A stretch of DNA of 64,000 nt from an uncultured Eubacteriales bacterium (GCA_949293815.1 CASFEZ010000004.1:1-64000), one strand, 5' to 3'; counted from the first letter of the stretch, positions 34,916 to 44,791 are shown. The notes: a model not told the origin generated them from the sequence alone. Numbers and translations: made by a program.

Positions 34916-37471
34916 TTATTCCGTATTGCGCAAAAGCTCTGCCAGATTTTCCCGGTAGGTCGGTCGTAGTCCGAAAAGACTGATCACAAGGGCAAGCAGC
35001 AGGAGAAGCCCCAGCGCCAGCAGCGGGCGCTGCCAGGGGTAGGTTTCGGCAAAGGTGTAAGAAAAGCAGAACAGGTGCAGCGGCAAACTCAACAGCGTGC
35101 CCAGCGCGGTGGCGGGCAGCAGCATCATCGCAAGCTCCCCCCAAAGCGCCCGCACGGCCTTGCCGTAGCCGAATCCCAGGCTGCGGGTCAGCGCTACCGT
35201 GCGGCGCTGCTCCAGCTGTTTTTTGCGAATCATATTGAAAAGCGTCACAAACACAAAGCAGCCGATAATCAGGTTGACCGCCGATACCACCACCTCGGTT
35301 ACTGCAATCAGCGATTGCAGCCGGGCGTTCTCCGACCGGGCGGAAATCAGCCGGGCGTCCGGGTACAGGGACTGTAAATCGGCAAAAAACGCATCGATGG
35401 CGCCGGTGTCCGCCTCCTCGCCGCTGAACAGGAACAGGTGGGTGTAATTGAGCACGACCGGCAAACGCGCCAGCGCCTCTTCGCTGCAAATCACGCCGTA
35501 GGAACCGGCCAGCAGGGATTCCAGCCACCGATCCTCCACCCCCGCAAGGCTGATCACCGCCGTGCAGGTGGTATACAGGTCAAATCGCTCCACCTGCGCC
35601 GTTCCCGCAAAAAAATCCCCTTCGGTGACAAAAAGCTGGGAAAAATGTAAGTTTTTCCCCAAATGGCTCTCGCCGCTGCCGCTTTCCACTACCCGAATCA
35701 CCGCTTCTCCCGCCCGAAAGGCTTCCGGGTCGATTGAACCGGCGGTGATATAAGGGGTAATCCGCCCCAGCAGCTCCTCGCTGAAGCCGGTAAGCCCGGA
35801 ATAGAGCAGATATTCCTCCTCGGCGTAGCCGTATTGCCGTTTGGCGGCAGCAACGCCTGCGGCGTCCCCGGCGTCGTCTTGGTCAAAATGGGAGGCGTCT
35901 TCGTATTCCGCCCTCTCGCTCGTCACCTGTTTCATCTGAAGCCCTTTCATGCCATAGGCTTCCTCCACACCGGGCAGGACTTTGGCCCGCTCGAACAGGG
36001 CTTGGGTAAGCCCCGCTTCGGGATTTACAGGAATTTCCAGCGCGGTAACAAAGTTTGTATTAGATATGGCCGCCTGATAGTCATAATCGAACTGGGAGGA
36101 TAGATCCCGCAGCAGCATATCCGACAAGGTCTGTCCGCCGGTGAACAGCAGCACGCACAGCGCGGTCAACACAAGACAAACCCGCATCCGTTTGCGGTCG
36201 TGGAAAAAGCCCTTGATGCGCAAATTGCGCACCGCCGAACGGGTGCGAAGGCTGCGGTTGAGGATAAAATGGTGGTCGCTGATTATCTCCTCCGACTCCA
36301 GCGGCAGCAGGCGGCAGGCTTTGCCGATGCTTGCCAGCTGGAACAGCGCCGCCAGCAGAAAAACGCCCAAAAGCGTCAAAAGCAGCAGTGGCACGGAAAG
36401 ATGCAGCGTGAAAATTTGCCAGAAGTCCCCAATCTGCCCCCGAAACCACAGCGCCGCCAACGCCGTCGCCAGCGCGGCAGGCGGCAGGGCACAGAGATAA
36501 CAGACCGCACAGCGCAGCAGGAAAAAGGCGCGCACCTCCCGGTTTCCGCAGCCCGCGAATTTCAGCCGCTGCACTTCCTCCCGGCTGCGCTGCCGGTTCA
36601 TATACGGGTTCAAAAACAGGCTGCAAATCGCCGTCAGCAGGCAGCCCGCCATCAACACGCCGAAAATATATTTTAACTCCGCTTCATCGGATACGGGGTA
36701 CAGGCTGTAAAGTCCCAGCGCGCTTGCCGCCGCGTTCCTATTTGCGTAAAAGGCTCCGCTCGCCTTGCCGGTGGCCTCTTCGTACCAGGCGGCAAAATCT
36801 GTCGGAACTGAGCCGCTGCGAAATTGCAGCAGCGCCATATAGAGGGCGGGCGTTTCCATCGAAAACGGAGAGGCATAGACAAGTGCGTTTGGCAGACAGT
36901 CGCCGATTTCCTGCTGACGCTCGATGCCGCTCTGGGAGAGGGAGTAGTCCTCGCAGACCCCCACAACCGTAAGGCGCACCGTCTGCGCCGCCTCTTCGCC
37001 GATGGGAACGATGGCAAAATCCAGCGTCTGTCCCATCTCAGCGTTCAGCGCCACCAGCATCCGGTTCTCCAGCAGTACTTCTCCCGCTTTTTCCGGGTAA
37101 CGCCCGGCGGAAAGCTGCAAATACAATAAATCCCGGGCGGCCTCGTCCGCCGTGCCGAATACCAGCTGTCCGTCAAAAACCGCTTTCGGGATATTCTGGC
37201 TGCCCCAAAGGGCAACGGTCCCAAGCCGGCGCACCTCATCCCGCTCGAGGGAAGACAGCTCCTCTTCGCTTTCGATATAGGAAAACAGCACATCCTGCCG
37301 CCCGTTCTGCTGCCATTCGTTTTCCTGCAAGGTCTGCCCGAAGCTCACGAGCAAGGTCAACAGCAGCAGCACACAGGTAAGGCAGAGAAAATAGCAGAGG
37401 ATATCCGGCGCCATTTTTTTGCGGTTCCTGCGTAAATACCGGCGGGTGTAAAAGAAAATATTTTTATTCAT
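34916..37471 (-). CDS. FtsX-like ABC transporter permease, 851 aa
   Basis: An 851-aa MacB/FtsX-type permease with two fused halves. Residues 21-45 are the first helix, followed by an extracytoplasmic domain to about 260, three helices to about 390, a further helix near 425, a second extracytoplasmic domain, and three helices at the C-terminus (VVVSAVNLIIGCFVFVTLFN onward). The FtsX-type segment AVTEVVVSAVNLIIGC...MIRKKQLEQRRTVALTRSLGF is typical. It overlaps the upstream ATPase gene by 8 bp and forms an exporter or mechanotransmitter with it. An AT-rich secreted-protein gene begins the transcription unit. It is related to the permease at 51566. Confidence 0.9.
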   Translation of the reverse strand: MNKNIFFYTRRYLRRNRKKMAPDILCYFLCLTCVLLLLTLLVSFGQTLQENEWQQNGRQDVLFSYIESEEELSSLERDEVRRLGTVALWGSQNIPKAVFDGQLVFGTADEAARDLLYLQLSAGRYPEKAGEVLLENRMLVALNAEMGQTLDFAIVPIGEEAAQTVRLTVVGVCEDYSLSQSGIERQQEIGDCLPNALVYASPFSMETPALYMALLQFRSGSVPTDFAAWYEEATGKASGAFYANRNAAASALGLYSLYPVSDEAELKYIFGVLMAGCLLTAICSLFLNPYMNRQRSREEVQRLKFAGCGNREVRAFFLLRCAVCYLCALPPAALATALAALWFRGQIGDFWQIFTLHLSVPLLLLTLLGVFLLAALFQLASIGKACRLLPLESEEIISDHHFILNRSLRTRSAVRNLRIKGFFHDRKRMRVCLVLTALCVLLFTGGQTLSDMLLRDLSSQFDYDYQAAISNTNFVTALEIPVNPEAGLTQALFERAKVLPGVEEAYGMKGLQMKQVTSERAEYEDASHFDQDDAGDAAGVAAAKRQYGYAEEEYLLYSGLTGFSEELLGRITPYITAGSIDPEAFRAGEAVIRVVESGSGESHLGKNLHFSQLFVTEGDFFAGTAQVERFDLYTTCTAVISLAGVEDRWLESLLAGSYGVICSEEALARLPVVLNYTHLFLFSGEEADTGAIDAFFADLQSLYPDARLISARSENARLQSLIAVTEVVVSAVNLIIGCFVFVTLFNMIRKKQLEQRRTVALTRSLGFGYGKAVRALWGELAMMLLPATALGTLLSLPLHLFCFSYTFAETYPWQRPLLALGLLLLLALVISLFGLRPTYRENLAELLRNTE

Positions 37472-38126
37472 ACGACAGCACCCCGTCCCGAATCACCACC
37501 GAAAAATCGGCGGCGGCCGCCACTTCCGTGTCGTGGGTCACCAGCAATATGGTAGTGCCGGTTTCTTTATGGATGGCGGTGAGCATGCGGATCACATCTT
37601 TGGCGGACTCCTCGTCCAGATTGCCGGTGGGCTCGTCCAACAGCAGAATTTCCGGTTTTAGGACCAGGGCCCGGGCAATGGCGGCGCGCTGCATCTGTCC
37701 GCCGGAAAGCTGCGCGGGCAGATGATGGAGCCGCTCCTCGAGCGCCAATGCATTCAGAATATAGTCCAAATAGTCATCATCGGGGACGGTTTTGTCAATC
37801 TTTGCCGGGAACAGCACATTTTCCAATAGCGTCAGCTCTGGCAGCAGGTTGAAAAACTGGAACACAAAGCCGATATGCTGTCTGCGGAAAATTGCCAGCT
37901 CCTTTTCCTGCATTTTGGCAATATCCTGCCCGCCAATGAGCACCATCCCCGTATCCGGCGTATCCAGCCCGCCTAAGATATGCAAAAGCGTCGATTTCCC
38001 CGACCCGCTTTTGCCGCGCACCGCCACAAACTTTCCGTCCTCCACCGAAAAGGTGATATGGTCCAGCGCCCGGATTTCGGTATCGCCCATCAGATAGGTT
38101 TTGGAAACATTGTGCAATTCAATCAT
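37464..38126 (-). CDS. ABC transporter ATPase, LolD/MacB type
   Basis: A 220-aa ABC ATPase: Walker A GKSGSGKST (residues 38-46), Q-loop FQFFNLLPELTLLENV, signature LSGGQMQRAAIARAL, Walker B ILLLDEPTGNLD and VTHDTEVA. This subfamily partners FtsX-like permeases, here the 851-aa protein encoded next. GGAGGAAACACA precedes the ATG. The leader between this gene and the secreted-protein gene contains one of the 17-bp inverted repeats. Confidence 0.94.
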   Translation of the reverse strand: MIELHNVSKTYLMGDTEIRALDHITFSVEDGKFVAVRGKSGSGKSTLLHILGGLDTPDTGMVLIGGQDIAKMQEKELAIFRRQHIGFVFQFFNLLPELTLLENVLFPAKIDKTVPDDDYLDYILNALALEERLHHLPAQLSGGQMQRAAIARALVLKPEILLLDEPTGNLDEESAKDVIRMLTAIHKETGTTILLVTHDTEVAAAADFSVVIRDGVLSYE

Positions 38127-38149
38127 TGTGTTTCCTCCTTTTTAATTAA

Positions 38150-38702
38150 AAAATAGGATGTCGGATGGAGAGATTAGCTGGCGGCTATGTAGTCTCTATT
38201 GATGAGTTGAAAGTGTTTTGCATAAATCTGATTGCCGTCATTATTGTGAATCTTAAAATAATTTCGGTAAGCGTAGGGCGGATATCCATCAATAATATAA
38301 TTCCACATATTGCCAACCCAAGTGTTTTCATCAACGAGTGAAGGCAGATTTTCGCAGGTCAGTACTGTTCTGTATATAATTGAAGTTGGCGAATTATATC
38401 GTCTGACATAAAAATCAAATGTGGCATTTACTACGGCACAGGAACTATCGCGGTATCTAAATCCAAGATGAGGATATTCCCACAAGTCGTCATAGTCGCT
38501 TAAAAAATTTTTTGAAAATCTTAAATAGGTTTCACGCACATACTCAGCAGCGTTTGCGGAAAGAGTACAGGTAAGAATCAATGTTGTAATAATTATAAAA
38601 ACTGCTATGATTTTTTTTAACGATTTGCATTTCATTGCTTATACCATCCTTTCTTTTTAATACAAGATAAAAGAATACAATATAAATCCGACATCCTATT
38701 TT
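38150..38702. mobile_element. 553-bp unit bounded by perfect 17-bp inverted repeats
   Basis: AAAATAGGATGTCGGAT at 38150-38166 is repeated exactly as its reverse complement at 38686-38702. Between them lies one AT-rich gene. The composition differs sharply from the flanking ABC and ilv genes. A cargo-carrying miniature element, or long-range RNA pairing across the gene, could explain it. No clear target-site duplication is seen. Confidence 0.5.
38174..38635 (-). CDS. secreted protein of unknown function (AT-rich)
   Basis: A 153-aa protein with a basic N-terminus (MKCKSLKKI), a hydrophobic core and a likely signal-peptidase site after SANAA near residue 30. The mature 123 residues are rich in Tyr, Asn, Asp and aromatic residues (for example DDLWEYPHLGFRYRD and GYPPYAYRNYFKIHNND) with only two Cys; no family is recognised. 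Codon use is strongly AT-biased, unlike its neighbours, suggesting transfer. The gene shares a transcription unit with the ABC ATPase and permease. That arrangement, a small secreted protein followed by ATPase and large permease, is like lactococcin-972-type bacteriocin loci, but the sequence itself does not show that family. AAAGGA precedes the ATG. Confidence 0.8.
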   Translation of the reverse strand: MKCKSLKKIIAVFIIITTLILTCTLSANAAEYVRETYLRFSKNFLSDYDDLWEYPHLGFRYRDSSCAVVNATFDFYVRRYNSPTSIIYRTVLTCENLPSLVDENTWVGNMWNYIIDGYPPYAYRNYFKIHNNDGNQIYAKHFQLINRDYIAAS

Positions 38703-38723
38703 ATACTTGTATATTCTATCTAT

Positions 38724-38752
38724 ACTATAATTTAATTGTGCTATTTTGTCAA
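38724..38752 (-). promoter_or_regulatory. promoter of the secreted protein/ABC unit
   Basis: Minus strand: TTGACA (38752-38747), 17-bp spacer, TATAGT (38729-38724). It lies outside the inverted-repeat-bounded unit. From 38753 to 39033 the DNA is very AT-rich and I see no gene. Confidence 0.7.
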
Positions 38753-39033
38753 TACTTTTTATCTTTTTTGTATAATTATATAAAATTTATACCATAAAAT
38801 TGGTAATGTTGTATAGTAATAAATTGTAATTTTATGTCAAAAACTGACATGCTTGCATTTTTAAATTATCAAATATTTTTTTGCTGACAATGTTTTCTGT
38901 AAGGGTTGCGAACTAAATCAAATAGCAGGTCTTGATAACAATAATCGAAGTTGGCTAAACATACAATTTTATTAAATATTATTAAGTTTTCTTTGGTGCT
39001 TTGCACAAATCCCGCAAAAGTTTACAAAAGTGC

Positions 39034-39062
39034 TTGCAATCGCTTTTCCGTTGTATTATAAT
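39034..39062 (+). promoter_or_regulatory. promoter of the ilv-leu operon
   Basis: TTGCAA (39034-39039), 17-bp spacer, TATAAT (39057-39062). Confidence 0.7.
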
Positions 39063-39105
39063 ACAGAAAAGTATTTTTTCAGTCCGATAAGAGGTTGTTC
39101 CGGCT

Positions 39106-39219
39106 ATGAATCAGTTTATGAACACCAGTGGAATCGTCCTTATCAACGCTGCTGTCCTTGTCCTACTAGTAGGTCTGGCCAACGGCGATGTTTGTGATGC
39201 AGCCACAAGGGTTCAGTAA
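39106..39219 (+). CDS. ilv-leu leader peptide (attenuator)
   Basis: A 37-codon frame, MNQFMNTSGIVLINAAVLVL then LVGLANGDVCDAATRVQ. Its middle holds Ile, Val and Leu codons packed together (two Ile, three Val and five Leu in 15 codons from GIVL to VGL), the hallmark of a leader peptide whose translation rate senses charged branched-chain tRNAs. It lies between the operon promoter and a terminator at 39273, upstream of ilvB. GAGG lies 11 bases before the ATG. Confidence 0.8.
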   Translation: MNQFMNTSGIVLINAAVLVLLVGLANGDVCDAATRVQ

Positions 39220-39272
39220 TTCGTCCATCCGCCCCCTCTTATAAATAGGCAATGGAGTTTTGATATTACAAG

Positions 39273-39301
39273 GCCTGCGGTTGTATCCGCAGGCTATTTT
39301 T
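39273..39301 (+). terminator. attenuator terminator of the ilv-leu operon
   Basis: Perfect stem GCCTGCGG / CCGCAGGC (39273-39294) followed by TATTTTTATT, 53 bp after the leader peptide stop. The competing antiterminator pairing is not obvious; CCTTGT in the leader coding region could pair with ACAAGG just before the stem. Confidence 0.75.
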
Positions 39302-39348
39302 ATTGTCTGTTCGGCAAAAGAAAACGATTGAAAGGATGTATGCTGACT

Positions 39349-41031
39349 ATGAAAATCCCCGGCGCACAAATCATCATAGAAACCCTGATAGAGCAGGGCT
39401 GCGATACTGTTTTCGGCTATCCCGGCGGCTCTGTTTTGAATATTTATGATGAACTATATAAAAATTCCGACCGGATTCGTCATGTGCTGACTGCCCACGA
39501 GCAGGGCGCGTCCCATGCCGCCGACGGCTACGCCCGCGCTACCGGCAAGGTGGGTGTGGTGATTGCCACCTCGGGACCGGGCGCTACAAACCTGGTGACC
39601 GGCATTGCTACGGCGTATCTGGATTCGGTGCCCATGGTCGCCATCACCGGCAATGTTTCGGTGGATCTTCTGGGGCGCGACAGCTTCCAGGAAGTGGACA
39701 TCATGGGCGTGACGCTGCCTGTGACCAAACATAATTATATTGTGAAAAAGACCGAGGACCTCGCGGATACCATTCGGGAGGCATTCAAAATTGCCAAATC
39801 TGGCAGACCCGGTCCGGTGCTGATTGATATTCCGAAGGATGTGCAGATTACCTCAGCGGAATACATCCCCCAAACAGAGGTTGCGCCCTATCCGAAGCTG
39901 TTGGCGGCGGACGATGAGCTTTCAGTTGCCGTACAGATGCTCCAGGACGCCGAACGCCCGTTTATCTATATGGGCGGCGGTATTTACCGCACCGATGCGG
40001 GCAGCGAGATACTCGCCCTGTCCGAGAAAATCGACGCGCCCATTGCCTCGAGCATGATGGGACTTTCCGCCATTCCCTATGACAACCCCCGTTTCTTGGG
40101 CATGCAGGGCATGCACGGCGACTATGCCGCCTCCAAAGCCATGGCGGAAGCGGATTTGATTCTGGCCGCCGGTGTGCGCTTCAGCGACCGCGCTACGGGC
40201 AATAAGGAAAAATTCAATCCGGGCGCCAAAATTATTCATATTGATACCGATACGGCGGAGCTTTCCAAAAATATCAGGGCGCATTTAGGCATTGTGGGCG
40301 ATATTAAGGACGCGCTTTCGCGCATTACTGCTGCCATTGCGCCCAGAGAGCATAAACAATGGAACGCGGATTGTGCCGCCATCAAGGAGCTGGCAGCGAC
40401 TGCCTATAAAAACTACGGCGATATCTCGCCTTATTCGATTATTCAGGAGGTTAACAACCGCTATCCCGCCGATACGGTTATTGCCACCGATGTGGGACAG
40501 CACCAGATGTGGGTTGCGCAGACCTATCATTTTACAAAGCCGCGTACCTTTTTGACCAGCGGCGGTCTGGGCACCATGGGCTACGGCATGGGCGCTGCCA
40601 TCGGCGGCGCGGTTGGCACCGGCAAAAAGACCGTGCTCTTTACCGGCGACGGCAGCTTCGGCATGAACCTCAACGAGCTGACCACCGCCGTATCGCAGAA
40701 CCTGCCGCTGACCATTATTATTATGAACAACGGCGTGTTGGGCATGGTGCGCCAGTGGCAGACCCTGTTCTATGAAAAACACTATTCCAATACCACCTTG
40801 AACCGCGCGACGGATTTTGTCAAGCTCGCCGAAGCCTTCGGCGCAAAAGGCTACCGGGCGAATACCATTGATGAGTTCCGCGCCATTATGGATACGGTAG
40901 AAAAGGACAACGGCGTCAATTTGATTGACTGCCTGATTGATGAAGATGAAATGGTGCTGCCCATGATGCCCCCCGGCGGCACGGTGGAACAGATTATCGT
41001 CAACAGAAAGGAGCTGCCCGGCAATGAGTAA
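39349..41031 (+). CDS. ilvB: acetolactate synthase large subunit
   Basis: A 560-aa thiamine-diphosphate enzyme forming acetolactate or acetohydroxybutyrate, the first common step of valine and isoleucine synthesis. Motifs: GCDTVFGYPGGSVLNIYDEL, the catalytic Glu in TAHEQGASHAADGYARA, SGPGATN, and the ThDP motif FTGDGSFGMNLNELTTA with IIMNNGVLGMVRQWQ. The start is uncertain: ATG 39349 (MKIPGAQII) matches family starts, with ATG 39340 also possible. First enzyme gene of the operon, behind the attenuator; ilvN overlaps its end by 8 bp. Confidence 0.96.
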   Translation: MKIPGAQIIIETLIEQGCDTVFGYPGGSVLNIYDELYKNSDRIRHVLTAHEQGASHAADGYARATGKVGVVIATSGPGATNLVTGIATAYLDSVPMVAITGNVSVDLLGRDSFQEVDIMGVTLPVTKHNYIVKKTEDLADTIREAFKIAKSGRPGPVLIDIPKDVQITSAEYIPQTEVAPYPKLLAADDELSVAVQMLQDAERPFIYMGGGIYRTDAGSEILALSEKIDAPIASSMMGLSAIPYDNPRFLGMQGMHGDYAASKAMAEADLILAAGVRFSDRATGNKEKFNPGAKIIHIDTDTAELSKNIRAHLGIVGDIKDALSRITAAIAPREHKQWNADCAAIKELAATAYKNYGDISPYSIIQEVNNRYPADTVIATDVGQHQMWVAQTYHFTKPRTFLTSGGLGTMGYGMGAAIGGAVGTGKKTVLFTGDGSFGMNLNELTTAVSQNLPLTIIIMNNGVLGMVRQWQTLFYEKHYSNTTLNRATDFVKLAEAFGAKGYRANTIDEFRAIMDTVEKDNGVNLIDCLIDEDEMVLPMMPPGGTVEQIIVNRKELPGNE

Positions 41032-41560
41032 TACCGGTAAAGAAATGATTATTGCCATCCGCGTGCAGGATCAGTTCGGCGTGTTGTCCCGGGTCGCGGG
41101 CATGGTTTCCCGCAGGGGCTTTAATATCGACACCCTGACCGTCTCCGCCACCGAAACCCCCGGTGTATCGCGCATGACCCTTTCCTTAAAAGGGGATGAA
41201 TACACCCGCAAGCAGCTGATTAAACAGCTGACCAAGCTGCACGAGGTGTTGGAGATTACGGAAATCGACCAAACCGCCGTCACCCGGGATTTATTGCTGA
41301 TTAAGATTAAAACCACCTCCGAAAACCGGCAGGACGCCATGGACGCGGTCAATGTGTTCCGCGGCAGCGTGGTGGACTTTGCGCGGGATTCGCTTATCAT
41401 CCAGCTGGCAGGAGATGAGGCAAAAATTGACGCCTTTGTGGATTTGATGCGTCCCTTTGGTATTCTGGAAATGTGCCGCACCGGTCTGATATCCCTCGAA
41501 CGCGGCGCGGAATGCCTGAAGGACCGCAATATGAACTATATCAACCGGATGGATCAATAA
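41024..41560 (+). CDS. ilvN: acetolactate synthase regulatory subunit
   Basis: A 178-aa protein with an N-terminal ACT domain (IIAIRVQDQFGVLSRVAGMV, RRGFNIDTLTVSATE) and the C-terminal ALS_ss_C domain (FRGSVVDFARDSLIIQLAG). It gives valine feedback inhibition to IlvB. Length is typical of the longer IlvN/IlvH form. The start lies inside the end of ilvB (8-bp overlap), so the subunits are made together. Confidence 0.96.
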   Translation: MSNTGKEMIIAIRVQDQFGVLSRVAGMVSRRGFNIDTLTVSATETPGVSRMTLSLKGDEYTRKQLIKQLTKLHEVLEITEIDQTAVTRDLLLIKIKTTSENRQDAMDAVNVFRGSVVDFARDSLIIQLAGDEAKIDAFVDLMRPFGILEMCRTGLISLERGAECLKDRNMNYINRMDQ

Positions 41561-41585
41561 ACGTTTAGATAGAGAGGGAATTATC

Positions 41586-43139
41586 ATGGCAAAATTGATT
41601 AAAATTTTTGATACCACTTTGCGCGACGGTGAACAGTCCCCGGGCTGCAGCATGAACGCCCGGGAAAAGCTGCAAATTGCCGACCGGCTGCAAAAAATGG
41701 GCGTAGATGTGATTGAGGCGGGCTTTGCCATCTCCTCCCCGGGAGATTTTCAATGCGTAAAAGACATTGCCGACAATATCCGCAATACCTCGGTCTGTTC
41801 CCTGGCAAGATGCCTGGAAAAGGACATTGACGCGGCATACGAGGCGATTCAGAACGCTTCCAATCCCCGGATTCATGTTTTCCTTGCCACATCGCCGGTA
41901 CATATGCAGTATAAATTAAAAATGACCCCCGAGCAGGTTTTGGAGAGCATAGACCACCATGTGCGCTATGCCAGGAACAAATGCGCCAATGTGGAGTTCT
42001 CCGCCGAGGACGCCACCCGCAGCGAGCCGGAATTTTTGGCAAAGGTTGTGGATGTGGCCATTAAAGCCGGCGCGACCACCATTAACATCCCCGATACCGT
42101 CGGCTATACCACCCCCGATGAAATGCGCGAGCGCATCCGTTTCCTGCGTGAGACGGTGCCGGGCAGCGATCTGGTTGATTTTTCGGTGCATTGCCATAAC
42201 GATTTGGGTATGGCGACCGCCAATTCTCTGGCGGGCGTATTGGGCGGCGCCACGCAGATTGAATGCTGCGTCAACGGTATCGGCGAACGCGCGGGCAACA
42301 CCGCCCTGGAAGAGGTTGTTATGGCGCTGAAGGTGCGCGGTGCCCTGTTCGACGCCTATACCAATATCGACTCCACCCAGATTTACAAAACCAGCCGAAA
42401 GGTTTATAATATTATCGGTCAGACTGCCGCGCGTACCAAGCCCATTGTGGGCAAAAACGCCTTTGCCCATGAGTCCGGCATTCACCAGCACGGCGTTTTG
42501 GCGAACAAGGAAACCTATGAGATTATGACGCCCGAATCGGTGGGTGTGCCGACCAACGAGATGGTGCTCGGCAAGCACTCCGGTCGCCATGCCTTTGAGG
42601 CGCATCTGAAGGATATGGGCTACGATTTGCCCGAAAAGCGGATTGCGGAAACCTTTGAAGCGTTCAAAAAGCTCTGTGATAAGAAAAAAGAGGTTACCGA
42701 CCGGGATATTGACGCGCTGATCAGCCACGGTGCCGCCGCCCTGCCGGTGCAGGAGGGCATGTACCACTTCGACCGGTTTGATGTCCACGCGGGCAATTTC
42801 TCCACGCCTACCTCCGTTGTGCGTTTGAAGAAAGGCGATGAGCTGATCGAGGAAGTGGCGTTGGGCGATGGTCCGATTAACGCTTCCTTTGAAGCGATTA
42901 ACAAGATTGTCCACCCGCCGGTACACAGCTTTGAAAACTTCTCCATCCAGTCCGTTTCCGAGGGCAATGATACCATGGGTGATGTGCGCGTAACCTTGCA
43001 GTATGACGGCAGGGATTTCAAGGGCAGAGGTCTTTCTACCGATATTATTGAATCCAGCATTATGGCGTATATCAACGCCATTAACCAGCTGATGGCTTAC
43101 AGCGACGCCAAAGAAAAGCAGAGCGAGGGCGTATCATGA
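41586..43139 (+). CDS. leuA: 2-isopropylmalate synthase
   Basis: A 517-aa enzyme joining acetyl-CoA and 2-oxoisovalerate, the committing step of leucine synthesis. The HMGL-like TIM barrel has [12 protein letters not shown] and [25 protein letters not shown] follows, and the C-terminal LeuA dimer/allosteric domain covers about residues 390-510 (for leucine inhibition). GAGGG precedes the ATG. It overlaps the cimA start by 4 bp. Confidence 0.96.
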   Translation: MAKLIKIFDTTLRDGEQSPGCSMNAREKLQIADRLQKMGVDVIEAGFAISSPGDFQCVKDIADNIRNTSVCSLARCLEKDIDAAYEAIQNASNPRIHVFLATSPVHMQYKLKMTPEQVLESIDHHVRYARNKCANVEFSAEDATRSEPEFLAKVVDVAIKAGATTINIPDTVGYTTPDEMRERIRFLRETVPGSDLVDFSVHCHNDLGMATANSLAGVLGGATQIECCVNGIGERAGNTALEEVVMALKVRGALFDAYTNIDSTQIYKTSRKVYNIIGQTAARTKPIVGKNAFAHESGIHQHGVLANKETYEIMTPESVGVPTNEMVLGKHSGRHAFEAHLKDMGYDLPEKRIAETFEAFKKLCDKKKEVTDRDIDALISHGAAALPVQEGMYHFDRFDVHAGNFSTPTSVVRLKKGDELIEEVALGDGPINASFEAINKIVHPPVHSFENFSIQSVSEGNDTMGDVRVTLQYDGRDFKGRGLSTDIIESSIMAYINAINQLMAYSDAKEKQSEGVS

Positions 43140-44707
43140 GCCGTGTGCGCGTTTTTGATTCCACTTTGCGGGACGGCTCACAGGCGGCGGGGATTTCCTT
43201 TTCCGTGCAGGATAAGCTGAATATCGTCTCGGCGCTGGACGCCTTCGGCGCGGACTATATCGAGGCGGGCAATCCCGGCTCGAACCCGAAGGATTTGCTG
43301 TTTTTTGAAAAAGCGAAACAGCTGACGCTGCAAAACGCGAAGCTCTGCGCCTTTGGCAGCACCTGCCGGTTCGGTGTCGAACCCGCCGAGGACGCGAATA
43401 TTCAAAGCCTGTTGGGGGCGAACACCCCGGCGGTGGCGGTATTCGGCAAAAGCTGGAAATTGCACGTCACGGAAATTCTAAAAATTTCCCCCGAAGAGAA
43501 CCTTGCGATCATCCGCGATACCCTGCGGTATTTAACCGAGCAGGGCAAAGAAGTGATTTTTGACGCCGAGCATTATTTTGACGGCTATAAAAACGACCCG
43601 GTCTATGCCCTCAGCGCCCTGGGCGCGGCGGTAGAGGGCGGCGCTTCCTGCCTGTGCCTTTGCGACACCAACGGCGGGTGTATGCCCTGGGAGATTGAAG
43701 AAATCACCCGAAAGGCGGTCGAATCTTTCCCTGCGGTTACCGTGGGCATCCACTGCCACAACGATACCGGCTGCGCCGTTGCCAACTCGCTGGCGGGCGT
43801 GCGCGCGGGCGCAAAGCATGTGCAGGGTACCTTTACCGGCTTCGGCGAGCGCTGCGGCAACGGGGATTTGAGCGTCATTGTGCCGGACCTGATGCTCAAA
43901 TGCGGTCAGACAACCGGCTGTGATTTGCCCGCGCTGCGCAATACCGCGCTGAAAATTTCGGATATTGCCAATATCCACCTCTCCGGCTCCGCTCCCTATA
44001 CCGGCGCGAACGCCTTTGCCCATAAAGGCGGTATGCATATCGACGGGGTGATGAAGCTGCCCCGGTCCTTCGAGCATATCCCGCCGGAAACCGTGGGCAA
44101 CAACCGGCATTTCCTGACCAGCGAGGTATCCGGTCGGGGTACGGTATTGCCGGTGATTCAAAAATTTATCCCGAACGCCGAAAAGCATTCCGAGAGCACC
44201 GGCAAGGTTGTTGAGGTGCTTAAGCAGAAGGAGCTGGAAGGCTATCAATACGAGGCGGCGGAGGCCAGCTTTGAACTTCTGGTGAAAAAATCGTTGGGAC
44301 TGGCACAGAGCTTTTTTGACGTGACCTTCTTTAAGGTATCCGACGATGTGCCTTACCCCAACGGGCATATGCCCTCCAGCGCCATTGTGGAAATCCGCGT
44401 GGGCGATGAAAGCCGGATCGCCGGTTCGGTGGGCAACGGTCCGGTCAACGCGCTGGATCTGGCGATGCGCGACGCGCTGAAGAATTTTTACCCCGCCATT
44501 GCCGGTATGCACCTGACCGATTATAAGGTGCGCGTGATTTCCTCCGGCAGCGCGACGGATTCCACCATTCGGGTTCTAATCGATTCCACGGACGGTCAGG
44601 CGGTTTGGACAACGGTGGGCGTTTCCACCGACATCACGGAGGCCAGCTTCCGTGCCCTGACCGATTCCTATGAATATTTACTCTCTAAAAACAGAAGCGA
44701 AGGGTAA
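43136..44707 (+). CDS. cimA: citramalate synthase
   Basis: A 523-aa LeuA-related enzyme of the CimA type, expected to join acetyl-CoA and pyruvate to (R)-citramalate for threonine-independent isoleucine synthesis. The barrel starts [20 protein letters not shown] and contains FGSTCRFG, DAEHYFDGYKNDP, HCHNDTGCAVANSLAGV and FAHKGGMHIDGV, all distinct from LeuA, with a C-terminal LeuA-dimer-like regulatory domain. Products would be processed by LeuCD and LeuB encoded next. ATGA overlap with leuA. Confidence 0.92.
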   Translation: MSRVRVFDSTLRDGSQAAGISFSVQDKLNIVSALDAFGADYIEAGNPGSNPKDLLFFEKAKQLTLQNAKLCAFGSTCRFGVEPAEDANIQSLLGANTPAVAVFGKSWKLHVTEILKISPEENLAIIRDTLRYLTEQGKEVIFDAEHYFDGYKNDPVYALSALGAAVEGGASCLCLCDTNGGCMPWEIEEITRKAVESFPAVTVGIHCHNDTGCAVANSLAGVRAGAKHVQGTFTGFGERCGNGDLSVIVPDLMLKCGQTTGCDLPALRNTALKISDIANIHLSGSAPYTGANAFAHKGGMHIDGVMKLPRSFEHIPPETVGNNRHFLTSEVSGRGTVLPVIQKFIPNAEKHSESTGKVVEVLKQKELEGYQYEAAEASFELLVKKSLGLAQSFFDVTFFKVSDDVPYPNGHMPSSAIVEIRVGDESRIAGSVGNGPVNALDLAMRDALKNFYPAIAGMHLTDYKVRVISSGSATDSTIRVLIDSTDGQAVWTTVGVSTDITEASFRALTDSYEYLLSKNRSEG

Positions 44708-44791
44708 GGCGGATGAAATACCGCGCGCTTTTCGCGCCGTGCGGCTGTTTCGTCGGCGTTTATCGAAACTATTGGAAAGGACTGATTCGTC

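Noticed and set aside
38174..38635. Lactococcin 972-family bacteriocin
   Set aside because: Gene order is similar but the protein is longer and shows none of the family sequence pattern that I know.
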